60,775 nucleotides of DNA from Sphingomonadaceae bacterium (GCA_947477745.1 CANJUF010000018.1:1-60775), one strand, 5' to 3'; numbered from the stretch's first letter, positions 27,083-36,700 are shown. Translations and numbers: made by a program. The notes: generated from the sequence alone by a model not told the origin.

Positions 27083-27724
27083 ATGACAGGTTCCGAGTCC
27101 GTCCGGCAGGCCTTGCCGCAGCGTCTGAGCACCAGAATCAGGCGCACCTTCGGGGCTTGGGGCGTCTTTTTCGAAGGCTTCCTCAAGCACCCGGTGATGG
27201 TCGGCTCGATCATCCCGAGCTCGCGCTTCACCATCACCAAGATGCTCGATCCGGTGGATTGGAACGAATGCCGCCTGTTCGTCGAATATGGCCCGGGCGT
27301 CGGCACATTCTGCCAGCCGGTCCTTGACCGGCTGCGGCGCGACGGCGCGCTGATCGTGATCGATACCAACCCGCTGTTCATCGACTATCTGCGCAAGACC
27401 ATCGCCGACAGCCGCTTCACCGCCGTTCTGGGCAGCGCCGAAGACGTGTGCGAAATCGTCGAGGCGCACGGCCACGACCATGCCGACTATGTGCTGTCGG
27501 GCCTGCCGTTCTCGACCTTGCCTGACGGCGTCGGCCCGGCGATTGCCCGCGCCACGCATGAGGTGCTGCGTCCGGGCGGCGCTTTCCTAGTCTATCAGTT
27601 CTCGGCGCGCGCACGCGATTTCATGGCACGCCACTTTCGCCGGATCGATCACGGATTTGAGGCATTGAACATACCGCCCTGCCGCCTGTTCTGGGGCTGG
27701 AAGGACGAGGAAACGGCCGCGTAA
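27083..27724 (+). CDS. Class I SAM methyltransferase (PmtA-like)
   Basis: A 213-residue SAM-dependent methyltransferase. FVEYGPGVGTF near residue 67 is the SAM-binding motif I, and VIDTNP near 90 is motif II. The preceding segment GFLKHPVMVGSIIPSS is typical of phospholipid N-methyltransferases that turn phosphatidylethanolamine toward phosphatidylcholine. It may instead act on another lipid or amine. It converges with a membrane protein gene, 3 bases between stops. Confidence 0.82.
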   Translation: MTGSESVRQALPQRLSTRIRRTFGAWGVFFEGFLKHPVMVGSIIPSSRFTITKMLDPVDWNECRLFVEYGPGVGTFCQPVLDRLRRDGALIVIDTNPLFIDYLRKTIADSRFTAVLGSAEDVCEIVEAHGHDHADYVLSGLPFSTLPDGVGPAIARATHEVLRPGGAFLVYQFSARARDFMARHFRRIDHGFEALNIPPCRLFWGWKDEETAA

Positions 27725-27727
27725 CGA

Positions 27728-28534
27728 TTATTCGAACACGCCGGACGGCGAAGTCCCCGCAAGCTGGCGGTGCGTCGCTGCGACAATCGCCACGAAATAG
27801 AGCGCCATCACTGCATTGAGCGCAGCGGAGATCACCGCTCCCGCCAGCTCGCCGGCGTGCGGACCGCCGATCAGCGCGACGACAATGCCTGCAACCGCCA
27901 CGATCACCGAGGTGACTATCAGGAATACCAGCCCTACCAGCAGGTAGAAGACGCCGACGCGCAGGCTGTTGCCCTTGGTCAGCAGCCATGAGCGCTTGAG
28001 CGCGGCGACCGGATTGCGCTCACCCTCCGCAACTATGACCGGGCCAACCAGCGAAGTCTTGATGGCTGCGTAGATCACGAGCAGACCGACCACCGCTATG
28101 CCTGCCATGGTCAGCGCGCCCAAGCCGGTTGCGCTGCCAACCGCGAGCACCAGGCCGCCGATCAGGCCCACCGCCACGCCGAGCAGCAGCTGCGCAAGCA
28201 CATAGGGGAACACACCCCTCGCCCCGCTGCGGATAGCCTCGCGCACTGTCGGGCGGCTGCGGTCGGTCAGCAGCGTGAGCAGCGCCAGCGTGCCCGCCGC
28301 CTGGAACACAAACAGCGGCAGCATGAACGGGAGGATCGAGGAGTAGTAACTGGCAATCACCGCCGCCGTCTCCTTGCTGTCCATCCCCGCAGTGGGCTGC
28401 GGCACGGGAAACAGCAGCGCGGTGGCGAGACCGGGCACCAGGAAGAACACGCCCGCGAGCGCGAGCACCACCTCGCGGTTCGCGGAAATCGCCGCCGAAG
28501 CCTCTTTCCAGGCCAGATTGCTGTCGAATTTCAC
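27728..28534 (-). CDS. Membrane protein (GPDPase membrane-domain-like)
   Basis: A 268-residue integral membrane protein with six hydrophobic segments. The pattern [23 protein letters not shown] near residue 170 resembles the membrane domain found fused to some glycerophosphodiester phosphodiesterases, but no phosphodiesterase domain is present. No function can be assigned. It is divergent from lipB. Confidence 0.75.
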   Translation of the reverse strand: MKFDSNLAWKEASAAISANREVVLALAGVFFLVPGLATALLFPVPQPTAGMDSKETAAVIASYYSSILPFMLPLFVFQAAGTLALLTLLTDRSRPTVREAIRSGARGVFPYVLAQLLLGVAVGLIGGLVLAVGSATGLGALTMAGIAVVGLLVIYAAIKTSLVGPVIVAEGERNPVAALKRSWLLTKGNSLRVGVFYLLVGLVFLIVTSVIVAVAGIVVALIGGPHAGELAGAVISAALNAVMALYFVAIVAATHRQLAGTSPSGVFE

Positions 28535-28593
28535 GCCGTTCCTCCCGCTACAGCCTCTTGATAAGCGCAGCCAATGCCGCCACGCAACGCATC

Positions 28594-29262
28594 ATGGACC
28601 GCTTGCCCCCGATAGAGCGCCGCATCGACACCGAACTGGTCGACTATCGCGCCGCGCTTGAGGAAATGACTCGCCGCAACGAGGCAATCGCGGCGGGTGA
28701 GGCGCGGGAACTGATCTGGCTGCTTGAACATCCGCCGGTCTATACGGCGGGGACCAGCGCCGCCGCCAGCGAATTGCTTGATCCGCGCTTCGAGGTCGTC
28801 GCGGCGGGGCGCGGCGGGCGTTATACCTACCATGGGCCGGGCCAGCGCGTGGCATATGTCCTCATCGATCTGGGCAAACGCGCACGCGACGTGCGCGGCT
28901 ATGTCCACGCGCTCGAAGGCTGGGTGATCGACACGCTCGCCGACTTCGGCGTTGAGGCGTTTCGCAGCGAGGGCCGGATCGGCATCTGGACTCAGGACAT
29001 CGATGGACGCGAGGCCAAGATCGGCGCGATCGGCGTGCGCGTCCGGCGCTGGGTGACGATGCACGGGCTTTCGGTCAATCTCGCGCCCGACCTGTCGCAC
29101 TTCTCGGGGATCGTGCCTTGCGGCATCGCCGAATATGGCGTCACCAGTCTCGAAAGGCTTGGCAAGCCGGTCACCGTGGCGCAATGGGACGCAGCGCTGC
29201 TGGCGCGGGCCGATGCCTTCCTCGCCCGGCTCGACCAACCCTGCCCCAAGGAGGAGACGTGA
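28594..29262 (+). CDS. lipB: Lipoyl(octanoyl) transferase
   Basis: Moves octanoyl groups from acyl carrier protein to lipoyl domains of 2-oxoacid dehydrogenases and the glycine cleavage system. It is 222 residues long from the ATG at 28594. Key residues are Lys142 in AKIGAIGV and Cys176 in IVPCGIA, plus the conserved [12 protein letters not shown] motif near residue 72. A TTG at 28558 would add 12 residues without family support. Its TGA overlaps the ATG of the lipoprotein gene that follows. Confidence 0.95.
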   Translation: MDRLPPIERRIDTELVDYRAALEEMTRRNEAIAAGEARELIWLLEHPPVYTAGTSAAASELLDPRFEVVAAGRGGRYTYHGPGQRVAYVLIDLGKRARDVRGYVHALEGWVIDTLADFGVEAFRSEGRIGIWTQDIDGREAKIGAIGVRVRRWVTMHGLSVNLAPDLSHFSGIVPCGIAEYGVTSLERLGKPVTVAQWDAALLARADAFLARLDQPCPKEET

Positions 29263-29594
29263 TGATTTCGTTGCTGCGCATTGCCGTGACCGCGCTTGGC
29301 GCGCTGGCGCTTTCGTCTTGCGGGGATTCGGCTGACAACGCTTCCGGGGGAGAAGCCGCCAACAGCAGGATCCTCGAAGGTTCCACCAGCGACGAGATGA
29401 TATCCTACGAAAAGCTCAGGTCCGAACCGCCGGCAGCCAAGATCGAAGAGAGCGAGACGGGCGGCAAGAGCAGCGGCCAGGGCGGGTCAGCGCCGAGCGG
29501 CGCGCCGCAGACCGGCCCCGCCATGCCGGACCCGATCCAGCCTGCGCCTTCCCCGACGAGCGAGAGCGGCGGCCCTGCAGCGCCGGAGGAATGA
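29262..29594 (+). CDS. Small secreted lipoprotein, unknown function
   Basis: A 110-residue protein with a lipoprotein signal peptide: hydrophobic stretch then lipobox LSSC with Cys20. The mature part is low-complexity, rich in Ser, Gly, Pro, Glu and Ala, and probably disordered. No family is recognised. The ATG overlaps the lipB stop (TGATG) and has a GGAGGAG Shine-Dalgarno, so it is translationally coupled to lipB. Confidence 0.78.
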   Translation: MISLLRIAVTALGALALSSCGDSADNASGGEAANSRILEGSTSDEMISYEKLRSEPPAAKIEESETGGKSSGQGGSAPSGAPQTGPAMPDPIQPAPSPTSESGGPAAPEE

Positions 29595-29603
29595 GGCGGC
29601 CAC

Positions 29604-30764
29604 TCAAAGCGCCTTGGCGTAGATCCGGTATTCGCGGTTGACCATGCTGCCGATGGCATCGGCGATCGCGACCATCCCCTGGTTGTCCTCGAGGATCCAG
29701 CCGAGCTCGCCGCGCTTTCCGTGATATTTCTCGATCGCCGCCTTACGGATAAACTCGATCATCATGAAGGCGAGCTGGCTGGCGAGGCGTGAGCTCTGCA
29801 GATGCTTGCGCACCCCCATCAAGGGCACGCGCAGATCGGCGTTGCGCGGTTTGCGCAGCCACAGCAGCAGCTTGATCAGGCCAAGCAGCGAAGGCTTTCC
29901 ATTGCGCTTGTTAAGCCGCATCTGCGGCTGGTTGAGATCGGGCAAGGTCATCATGAAGGCAACCGGCTCGCCATCGTATTCGGCGATGCGGATCAGGTCG
30001 GGATGGACCAGCGGTCGCAGCTTCCTGGCGGTATAGGCGATTTCCTCGGGAGTGAAGGGCACGAAGCCCCAGTTATCCGACCAGGCATCATTAAGGATAT
30101 CGCAGATGATCGCCGCTTCGGCTTCGAAATTCGCGAGCACGACGTTACGCACGCGGATGCGCTCGTTCTTTTCCCCTGACGCCACGATCCGAGCGATCAG
30201 CGGCGGGAAATCCTTGCGGATGTCGAGGTCATAAGTGCGCAGCATCTTGACCGTTTCGTAGCCCAGCGCCTCGATCCAGCCGGAATAGCGCCGGTCGTGA
30301 TGCGCCATCATGATCATCGGCGGATGATCGAAACCCTTGGTCTGGATCCCCGGCTCTTCCCAGACCGACAGGTTCATCGGCGCGAGCACCCGGTTCATGC
30401 CCTGCGTGCGCAGCCATTCTTCGGCGGTGCTGATCAGCGCCGCGGCCACCGCTTCGTCCTCGGCCTCGATCGCGCCCCAGTTGCCGGTACCCGGCCCCAT
30501 ACCCTGCTCGGGCGGCACCAGCAGCGCCAGCTCGTCGATATGCGCTGAAATGCGCCCGACAATGCGATCACCGCGGCGCGCGAGGAAAAGCTGGCAGCGC
30601 GCATGAGCGAAGAACGGGTTCTTGCCCGGCGTGAACTTCTCCATTTCTTCGCTGCGCAGGTTCGGCACCCAGTTGGGATCGCCCGCATTGAGCCGGTATG
30701 CCAGATCGACGAACGCGCCAAGCTCGCGCTTGCCCGTCACCGGGCTGACAGTCACATCCGCCAT
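29604..30764 (-). CDS. GNAT-like N-acetyltransferase domain protein
   Basis: A 386-residue cytoplasmic protein. The N-terminal region (VYRLN-type start, RRGDRIVGRISAH near residue 63) resembles a GNAT acyl-CoA-binding fold. The body carries conserved LAPMNLSVWEEPG near 128 and AFMMTLPDLNQ near 270. Proteins of this type are common and uncharacterised in sphingomonads. The adjacent fatty-acid-hydroxylase-like gene on the same strand (27 bases upstream) hints at a lipid-related role, but this is only context. Confidence 0.78.
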   Translation of the reverse strand: MADVTVSPVTGKRELGAFVDLAYRLNAGDPNWVPNLRSEEMEKFTPGKNPFFAHARCQLFLARRGDRIVGRISAHIDELALLVPPEQGMGPGTGNWGAIEAEDEAVAAALISTAEEWLRTQGMNRVLAPMNLSVWEEPGIQTKGFDHPPMIMMAHHDRRYSGWIEALGYETVKMLRTYDLDIRKDFPPLIARIVASGEKNERIRVRNVVLANFEAEAAIICDILNDAWSDNWGFVPFTPEEIAYTARKLRPLVHPDLIRIAEYDGEPVAFMMTLPDLNQPQMRLNKRNGKPSLLGLIKLLLWLRKPRNADLRVPLMGVRKHLQSSRLASQLAFMMIEFIRKAAIEKYHGKRGELGWILEDNQGMVAIADAIGSMVNREYRIYAKAL

Positions 30765-30791
30765 GGTTGCCCCCCGGTCCGCCCGCGCCGG

Positions 30792-31592
30792 CTAATCGCG
30801 CGCCAACGCGCGGCGGCGGGGATGGCCGCTGGCGATGCCGCCCGAAAGCTCCTTCACCCACGGATAAGTCGCGGCGACATCTTCTGTATAGCCCAGGTTG
30901 AACACGGTGGGGCTGCGCTCGGGCCGGTCCTTCTTCTCGTAGAAGGTGCCCAGCAGCCGGTCGAAAACATAGTTTGTGATGCCGAAGTTGCCGTCCTCGT
31001 CGAAATAGTGGTGCTCGTTGTGGCGCTGCTTCATGAACTGCACCCACTTCCACTTCGGCTTGAACGAGAGGTGCTGGATGCAGTGCATGAACTCGTAATA
31101 GCAGGTGGTGAGAATTCCGGTGCCAAGCGCTGCGAAGGCGCCGCCCGCCCCGCCGATCAGCCAGCCCATCGGCACGGTGGCGATAGCGATTGTCGGCAAT
31201 GTGGTGTGCATCGCGCCGAACAGCACTTCGAGGTGGTTGGGATCCTGATGATGATCGTAATGGATGCGCTTCCAGGTGGGGGACAGCCACTTGATCCGGT
31301 ACATCCACTGACCGTGCAGCACATATTGGTGAAGCAGGTGCCAGACCAGCGGATAGACTACCAGCGCAGCGCCGACTGCGCCCAGCGTCTGCCACAGGCC
31401 AGCGGGCCGCATCGCCCAGCCGAGCATGCACAGCGCGACCACCGCCAGATAGGCGACGATGGTGTAGTGCTGGAAATAGGCGGCAACGAGCTGGCCTAGC
31501 GTCATCCGGTCAAGATAGTGCGAGCGCTTCCAGAACGGCAGGTGGCTGTCGTCGGCGAATGTATCGTTCACGGTGCTTCGATCCTCGGGCAT
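30792..31592 (-). CDS. Sterol desaturase/fatty acid hydroxylase family protein
   Basis: A 266-residue integral membrane diiron oxygenase of the FA-hydroxylase superfamily. The His clusters are HLLHQYVLH near residue 95, RIHYDHH near 117 and the C-terminal HNEHHYFDEDGN near 205. Transmembrane pairs lie between them. It would hydroxylate or desaturate a membrane lipid such as a fatty acid, carotenoid or hopanoid; the substrate is unknown. The ATG at 31592 (MPEDRS) is chosen because the longer in-frame reading runs antisense through the enoyl-CoA hydratase gene. Confidence 0.85.
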   Translation of the reverse strand: MPEDRSTVNDTFADDSHLPFWKRSHYLDRMTLGQLVAAYFQHYTIVAYLAVVALCMLGWAMRPAGLWQTLGAVGAALVVYPLVWHLLHQYVLHGQWMYRIKWLSPTWKRIHYDHHQDPNHLEVLFGAMHTTLPTIAIATVPMGWLIGGAGGAFAALGTGILTTCYYEFMHCIQHLSFKPKWKWVQFMKQRHNEHHYFDEDGNFGITNYVFDRLLGTFYEKKDRPERSPTVFNLGYTEDVAATYPWVKELSGGIASGHPRRRALARD

Positions 31593-31742
31593 GGAATGCG
31601 CGTTAGCAGAATTGGGAATCGCGCGCCAATGGTGCAAGTTTGCGGCACCAATGGGGCAAGCGCGGTCAACGGAATTTGACTTGCGCCAATCAAGATGGAC
31701 ATCAGCGCGGCTGCGCGCAATAGCACCTGCCGGGGAGCCACC

Positions 31743-32540
31743 ATGCCATACCAGACACTTGAAATCGAACGGCGCGGCGCGGCCGAATGGGTGACGCTCA
31801 ACCGGCCCGAGCGGCTCAACGCCATCGACACCGTGATGACCGCCGAGCTTTCGCACTATTTCGGCGCGCTGTGCGAGAACCGCGAGGTGCGCGTTGTCGT
31901 GCTGCGCGGCGCGGGGCGCGGCTTCTGCGCAGGCATGGACCTCAAGGAACATGCCGAAGGCGTGGTCAGCCCGCCGTTCGGGCGCGGCCTCGCGCAGCAG
32001 GGCACCATGTCCGAAATCTACATGAAGATGCGGCGCTGCCCGCAGCCGATCATCTCGTTGATTCACGGCGCGGCCTCGGGCGGCGGCTTTGCCTTCGCGC
32101 TCGCCTCCGATATCCGCATTGCCGGAACAAGCGCGCGCATGAACGCGGCCTTCATCCGCGTGGGCCTTTCAGCCTGCGACATGGGGACGAGCTATTTCCT
32201 GCCGCGTCTGGTGGGTGTTTCGGTCGCCTCGGAACTTATGCTCACCGGCCGCTTCATTGAAGCCAAGCGCGCGCTTGCGGTCGGGCTGGTCAGCGAGGTC
32301 GTGCCAGACGACGAACTGGAGGCCTGCGCGCAGGGCTATATCGACGACATGCTGGCGACCACGCCAATGGGTCTGCTGCTCACCAAGGAGGGGCTCAACA
32401 TGGCGATCGATTCGCCCAGCCTCGAACACGCAATGGCGATCGAGAACCGCCAGCAACTGCTGGTCGGGCGCAGCGAGGATTTTCGCGAGGCGATCAAAGC
32501 CCGCGCCGAGGGGCGCAAGCCCGAATGGAAAGGCAAATAG
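31743..32540 (+). CDS. Enoyl-CoA hydratase/isomerase family protein
   Basis: A 265-residue crotonase-fold enzyme. Oxyanion-hole motifs are AGRGFCAGMDLKE near residue 60 and HGAASGGGFAFALASDIRIA near 105, split by the usual spacing. The catalytic Glu region is less clear. It probably hydrates or isomerises an acyl-CoA in fatty or alicyclic acid degradation. The ATG at 31743 follows GGGGAGCC. The SDR gene begins 4 bases after its stop, so the two are an operon. Confidence 0.9.
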   Translation: MPYQTLEIERRGAAEWVTLNRPERLNAIDTVMTAELSHYFGALCENREVRVVVLRGAGRGFCAGMDLKEHAEGVVSPPFGRGLAQQGTMSEIYMKMRRCPQPIISLIHGAASGGGFAFALASDIRIAGTSARMNAAFIRVGLSACDMGTSYFLPRLVGVSVASELMLTGRFIEAKRALAVGLVSEVVPDDELEACAQGYIDDMLATTPMGLLLTKEGLNMAIDSPSLEHAMAIENRQQLLVGRSEDFREAIKARAEGRKPEWKGK

Positions 32541-32544
32541 GCAC

Positions 32545-33336
32545 ATGGCACTGGCAATCGATCCCCCGGTCAAGATGGACACCGACCTCACCGGCCGCGT
32601 CGCGCTCGTCACCGGCGCATCCTCGGGCCTGGGCTGGCGCTTCGGCCAGGTGCTCGCGGCCTGCGGGGCCAAGGTGGCAATAGCCGCACGGCGAACCGAG
32701 CGGCTTGAGGAACTGGCCGCGATCATCACCAAGGCAGGCGGAACGGTGTTGCCGGTTGCGCTTGACGTCTCGGACGTCGAGGCCGGCCCTGCGGTCTATG
32801 ACAGGATCGAGGCCGAACTCGGCCCGGTCGATATCCTGGTCAACAATGCCGGGGTCAACGCGGCGGGTTGGGCGTCGCGCATGTCGCTCGAACAGATCGA
32901 CACCGGCATCGACACCAACTTTCGCGGGCCGTGGGTGCTGTCCGCTGAATTCGCCAAGCGCGCCATCGCCCGCAAGGCGGAAGCCGGGTGGATCGTCAAC
33001 GTCGCCTCGATCGGCGCGTTCTTCTACAGCGGCACAGTGGCCGGATCGCTTTATTCAGTGACCAAGAGCGCGATGGTGCGCATGACCGAGGTGCTCGCCA
33101 AGGAGTGGGCGCCCTATCATATCAACGTCAACTGCATCGCGCCGGGCACCATTGCCTCGGAAATGGTCCAGGGCATGATCGACCGGCGCGGCGAGGATTT
33201 CATCCAGGCCTTCCCGCGCAAGCGGCTAGGCTATCCCGACGATCTCGATTCGACGCTGCTGTTCCTTGTCTCGCCCAGTTCGCGGTTCGTCACCGGCACG
33301 GTGATCAAGGCCGACGACGGCCAGCTTCCGCGCTGA
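32545..33336 (+). CDS. Short-chain dehydrogenase/reductase
   Basis: A 263-residue SDR with the NAD(P)-binding motif TGASSGLG near residue 24, structural NNAG near 99 and a catalytic triad. The Ser lies in VASIGAFFYS, and the Tyr and Lys in YSVTKSAM near 167. It follows the enoyl-CoA hydratase gene by 4 bases and likely oxidises the 3-hydroxyacyl product. Substrate not defined. Confidence 0.92.
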   Translation: MALAIDPPVKMDTDLTGRVALVTGASSGLGWRFGQVLAACGAKVAIAARRTERLEELAAIITKAGGTVLPVALDVSDVEAGPAVYDRIEAELGPVDILVNNAGVNAAGWASRMSLEQIDTGIDTNFRGPWVLSAEFAKRAIARKAEAGWIVNVASIGAFFYSGTVAGSLYSVTKSAMVRMTEVLAKEWAPYHINVNCIAPGTIASEMVQGMIDRRGEDFIQAFPRKRLGYPDDLDSTLLFLVSPSSRFVTGTVIKADDGQLPR

Positions 33337-33358
33337 TCGCCAAAGCTGGACCGGCGCG

Positions 33359-34570
33359 TCACCTGATCACATCTATCCCGTAGAGCTCAGCGCAGTTGTC
33401 GCGCAGGATCCATTCGCGGTTCTGCCGCGACAGCCCTGCGGTGTGCTCTGCGATCACGTCCTGGCTCCATGGCCAGGTCGAATCCGAATGCGGGAAGTCG
33501 TTCGCCCACATCAGCCGGCGCGGGTTCATGTAGTCGGCAAACTGGAACGCGGTGAAATCGTCCTGGAAGGTGAGCCAGATGTTCTCCTTGAAATACTCGC
33601 TCGGCAGCTTGGGCAGGTCGGCATAGCCGTTCCAGTGCCGGTGCCGCCGGTAATAGTGGTCCATGCGGTACATGTAATGCGGCGCCCAGCCCGCGTCGGC
33701 CTCGACGCAGACGAGTTTCAAGGAAGGGTGCCGCTCGAAGATCCGCCCGAACACGAACATCGAGAGGATGTCCTGGCAATTGCGCACGATCCCGAAGGTG
33801 CGCGCCACCGGCGGTCCGCGCCCCTCGGCGCGCGAGGGATTGGCCGCACGCTTGCCGGCAAGGATGTTGTTGCCCTCGATGAAGCCCTTGGTCATGCCGC
33901 TGGTCAGCACGTGGAAGCTGAGCGGCATGTCCATTTCGGCTGCCGCGGCGAAGAACGGATCCCACAGCGGCTGGTCGAAGTCTTCAGGCGTATCGGGCTC
34001 GCCCGGCATCATCACGCCGCGATAGCCCATGTCCTTTATCGCCCGCAGATCGACAATCGCCTGCTCGGGCGAGAGCATAATGAGCTGGCCCAGGCCATAG
34101 ATGCGGTCGGGCGCTTCGGCGCAGAACGTCTGGAGCCAGCGGTTGTAGGCCCACGAGCACGCGCGCTTGTATTCACCGTCGGGATGGTTGCACACCAGCA
34201 TGTTGACGGTCGGGTATATGAATTCGGCCTGGACCCCGTCTCGGTCCTGATCGGCGACCCGGTACTTCGGGTCCCAGCCGGAGAGGTGCAGATCGGCGAA
34301 ACGCTCGTCGGTCACCTTGATGTCACGCGGGTCCTTGCCCGCGGCTGCCAGCAAGCCCAGCGCGATCGGCCGCGCAAAGCCTTCGACGAAGAATGCCTCG
34401 CCGCCCATCTGCGGATCGACGGCGACATAGGGTGCGCGGTCGCGAAAAGCGGGGTCGATGAAATCGACATACATGCTGGGCGGTTCGGTGATGTGCGAAT
34501 CAGCGGACACGGCAAGGATCGGGCGGGTATCGTCCGTGGTTTCCTCGCGGGTCAGTTCGGCTACGGTCAT
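33359..34570 (-). CDS. Amidohydrolase-family metal-dependent hydrolase/decarboxylase
   Basis: A 403-residue TIM-barrel enzyme of the amidohydrolase-2 (ACMSD-like) family: SADSHITEPP near residue 22 gives the metal HxH/E-type motif, MSFHV-like PLSFHVLTSG near 220 a His ligand, and ANDFPHSDSTW near 353 the catalytic Asp. Relatives hydrolyse or decarboxylate ring-derived acids. A GAGAGAG Shine-Dalgarno precedes the ATG at 34570. It lies 34 bases after the BKACE gene on the same strand, so the two are probably an operon. Confidence 0.88.
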   Translation of the reverse strand: MTVAELTREETTDDTRPILAVSADSHITEPPSMYVDFIDPAFRDRAPYVAVDPQMGGEAFFVEGFARPIALGLLAAAGKDPRDIKVTDERFADLHLSGWDPKYRVADQDRDGVQAEFIYPTVNMLVCNHPDGEYKRACSWAYNRWLQTFCAEAPDRIYGLGQLIMLSPEQAIVDLRAIKDMGYRGVMMPGEPDTPEDFDQPLWDPFFAAAAEMDMPLSFHVLTSGMTKGFIEGNNILAGKRAANPSRAEGRGPPVARTFGIVRNCQDILSMFVFGRIFERHPSLKLVCVEADAGWAPHYMYRMDHYYRRHRHWNGYADLPKLPSEYFKENIWLTFQDDFTAFQFADYMNPRRLMWANDFPHSDSTWPWSQDVIAEHTAGLSRQNREWILRDNCAELYGIDVIR

Positions 34571-34604
34571 CGGTCTCTCTCCCGTCTCGTCTTGTCTGGG
34601 CCGT

Positions 34605-35489
34605 TCAGGCCGGTTGCAATTGCTTGCCCAGCATGGCGCGGGCTTCCTCCGGCGTGGCGATCTCCCGCCCCGCATCGCGCGCCATGGCGGCGATGGCGCG
34701 AACAATGTCGGCGTTGCTGGGCTGGCCGAGCGAGGCATAGGAGGTATCGCCCAGCCCCGCCGAAACGTGACCGCCTTCGCGCAGGATCATCGGCAGCAGG
34801 CTAAAAATCTCCTGACCGCCGCACAGCACGCTCCACTCCATCTCCTCGCCCGGCATGTTGTCCAGATAGGCGCGCAGCCCCGCCTCGGTGGCGGGATGGC
34901 CCATGATCCCCTGCCCGCCCGAGAGCACGAGGGTCACAAAGGCCGGAGCGGGCACCAGCCCGGCGGCGAGGAACGCGCCTGCCAGCCGCAGGTTGGGGAT
35001 CGACCACGAACACAGTTGCGGGCGCACGCCCCATTCGCGCAGGCGGCCCGCCATGTAACGCAGGTTCGCGCCGGAGTTCGCATAGACCCCGCCGTCGCCG
35101 AGAAACTCGCCCGCCTGCCAGTCGAACATGTCGATATTGTTCGAGCCAGTATCGAGCGGGGCCATGTCTGGCGCGAGCCCCTCTGCGGCCAGCGCCTCGA
35201 TATGCGCCATGCGCTGGTCCGGCCCGGCATCTCCGAAGAACTGCCCCAGCGTCGGGTGGATAAGAACGTCGGACTTTGCCCTGATACCGCTGACGATCCG
35301 GCGATAGTCGTCCACCGCATTCGATTCGCTGCCATCGGCATTGCGGGCATGGAAGTGAACGATGGTGGCTCCCCCCTCGGCGCAGGCCAGCGCATCTGCG
35401 ACGATCTCGTCAGGCGTATAGGGAACGTTCGGATTGGCTTGCTTGCGCGAAGCCTCGTTCATGCGCACTTCGATGATTAGTTTCTTCAT
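34605..35489 (-). CDS. BKACE family beta-keto acid cleavage enzyme (DUF849)
   Basis: A 294-residue TIM-barrel enzyme of the 3-keto-5-aminohexanoate cleavage family, which splits a beta-keto acid with acetyl-CoA to give acetoacetate and a new acyl-CoA. It begins MKKLIIEVRMNEA as usual, with the zinc ligands in HFHARN near residue 45 and the C-terminal conserved HVSAGLGD near 240. The exact beta-keto acid is unknown. A 16-base perfect palindrome (35496-35511) covers its Shine-Dalgarno region. Confidence 0.92.
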   Translation of the reverse strand: MKKLIIEVRMNEASRKQANPNVPYTPDEIVADALACAEGGATIVHFHARNADGSESNAVDDYRRIVSGIRAKSDVLIHPTLGQFFGDAGPDQRMAHIEALAAEGLAPDMAPLDTGSNNIDMFDWQAGEFLGDGGVYANSGANLRYMAGRLREWGVRPQLCSWSIPNLRLAGAFLAAGLVPAPAFVTLVLSGGQGIMGHPATEAGLRAYLDNMPGEEMEWSVLCGGQEIFSLLPMILREGGHVSAGLGDTSYASLGQPSNADIVRAIAAMARDAGREIATPEEARAMLGKQLQPA

Positions 35490-35495
35490 CGCGAC

Positions 35496-35511
35496 TCTCC
35501 CGCGCGGGAGA
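35496..35511. repeat. Perfect 16-base palindrome before the BKACE gene
   Basis: TCTCCCGCGCGGGAGA is self-complementary and lies 7 bases before the BKACE start, containing its GGGAGA Shine-Dalgarno. It could be an operator, or a hairpin masking the ribosome site. Confidence 0.5.
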
Positions 35512-35599
35512 CTATACCCTTCGCGCGGGGGCGCAATGTCTTCTCTTGCGCATCACTTTCTGCGGAAAAACCGGTTCCCGCTTTTCCGCGCGATGCTCC

Positions 35600-36697
35600 T
35601 TATTCCTCGGTCCGGATCAGCACTGTCTCGCCCACCAGCGCGAACAGCAGGAACGGCGCCCAGGCGGCCACGAAGGGCTGGTATCCGCCGAAATTGCCCA
35701 TGGCGAGCGCGGCATTGTCGACCACGAAGTAGGCAAAGCCCAGCGCCATCCCGATCACTGCGCGGATCAGCAACTGGCCGGAACGCGCGAGGCCGAAAGC
35801 TGCCACCGCGCCCAGCAGCGGCATCAAGGCCGAGGAAAGCGGCCCGGACAGCTTGTGCCACCACGCCGCTTCGAGCTCGCTCGTGCGCCGCCCCGCCGCC
35901 TGCAATGCATCGATCGAGCGCGACAGTTCGACGATGTTCAGCGCGTCGGCATCGACCCTGCTGATGCGCACCTGCTCGGGCGTGATCCCCGGCGCGACCG
36001 TCACGCTCGCCAGCCTGTCGCTCGCTGTGCCCGCTACGTCGAAGCGCACGGCGTCGACCAGCTTCCAGCCCGGCGCGGCATAGCTGGCGCGCGGCGCGCG
36101 GATCTGCTCGACGATCATGTCACGGCTGTTGCGCCGGTAATAGGTCACCTGCCGCATCTGCACCCCGTCTTCGCCATCAGTCACTACCGCAGCAGCAAGG
36201 ATGTGCGGCCCGTCCGACAGATAGACATTGTCGCGGACCGAGGACGCGCGAGGAATCGGGCCATATTCAACCGCCTTCCATGCCTCGAGCGAGGCGGTCG
36301 CGCGCGTTACCACGGTCTCGTTGAACACGAAGCTGACCGCCGCAATGCCCAGCGCGGCGAGGATCAGCGGCGCGAGCACCTGGTGCGCGGAAAGCCCCGC
36401 CGCCTTCATCGAGATAACTTCGGAATTCTGGTTGAGCGTGGCCAGGGTGATGATCGTGGCCAGCAGCACCGAATAAGGCAGGAAACGCGCGATCAGCTGC
36501 GGCACGCGCAGCGAGACATAGTGCAGCAACTGCGCCTCACCGTTGCCGGAGGGCGCGAGGATGTCGCCGCTTTCGCCCAGCAGGTCGAGGATCATCAGCA
36601 CCATCACCAGCATCAGCAGCACGCCGACGATGCGCGTGATGAATAGCCGCGCGAGATAAAGCACGAGGGTTCGCGAAGGGAAAAATTCGAGTTCCAT
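35600..36697 (-). CDS. lptG: LPS export permease LptG
   Basis: Inner-membrane subunit of the LptBFG transporter that extracts lipopolysaccharide toward the outer membrane. 365 residues: three N-terminal transmembrane helices, a periplasmic beta-jellyroll of about 170 residues, three C-terminal helices. The helix-1 region ITRIVGVLLMLVMVLMILDLL and the SEVISMKAAGLS motif near residue 92 are family features. It follows lptF by 3 bases, as one operon. Confidence 0.95.
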   Translation of the reverse strand: MELEFFPSRTLVLYLARLFITRIVGVLLMLVMVLMILDLLGESGDILAPSGNGEAQLLHYVSLRVPQLIARFLPYSVLLATIITLATLNQNSEVISMKAAGLSAHQVLAPLILAALGIAAVSFVFNETVVTRATASLEAWKAVEYGPIPRASSVRDNVYLSDGPHILAAAVVTDGEDGVQMRQVTYYRRNSRDMIVEQIRAPRASYAAPGWKLVDAVRFDVAGTASDRLASVTVAPGITPEQVRISRVDADALNIVELSRSIDALQAAGRRTSELEAAWWHKLSGPLSSALMPLLGAVAAFGLARSGQLLIRAVIGMALGFAYFVVDNAALAMGNFGGYQPFVAAWAPFLLFALVGETVLIRTEE

Positions 36698-36700
36698 CCG

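Noticed and set aside
33443..34804. A 453-codon plus-strand frame
   Set aside because: Antisense to the amidohydrolase and BKACE genes, which have clear motifs.
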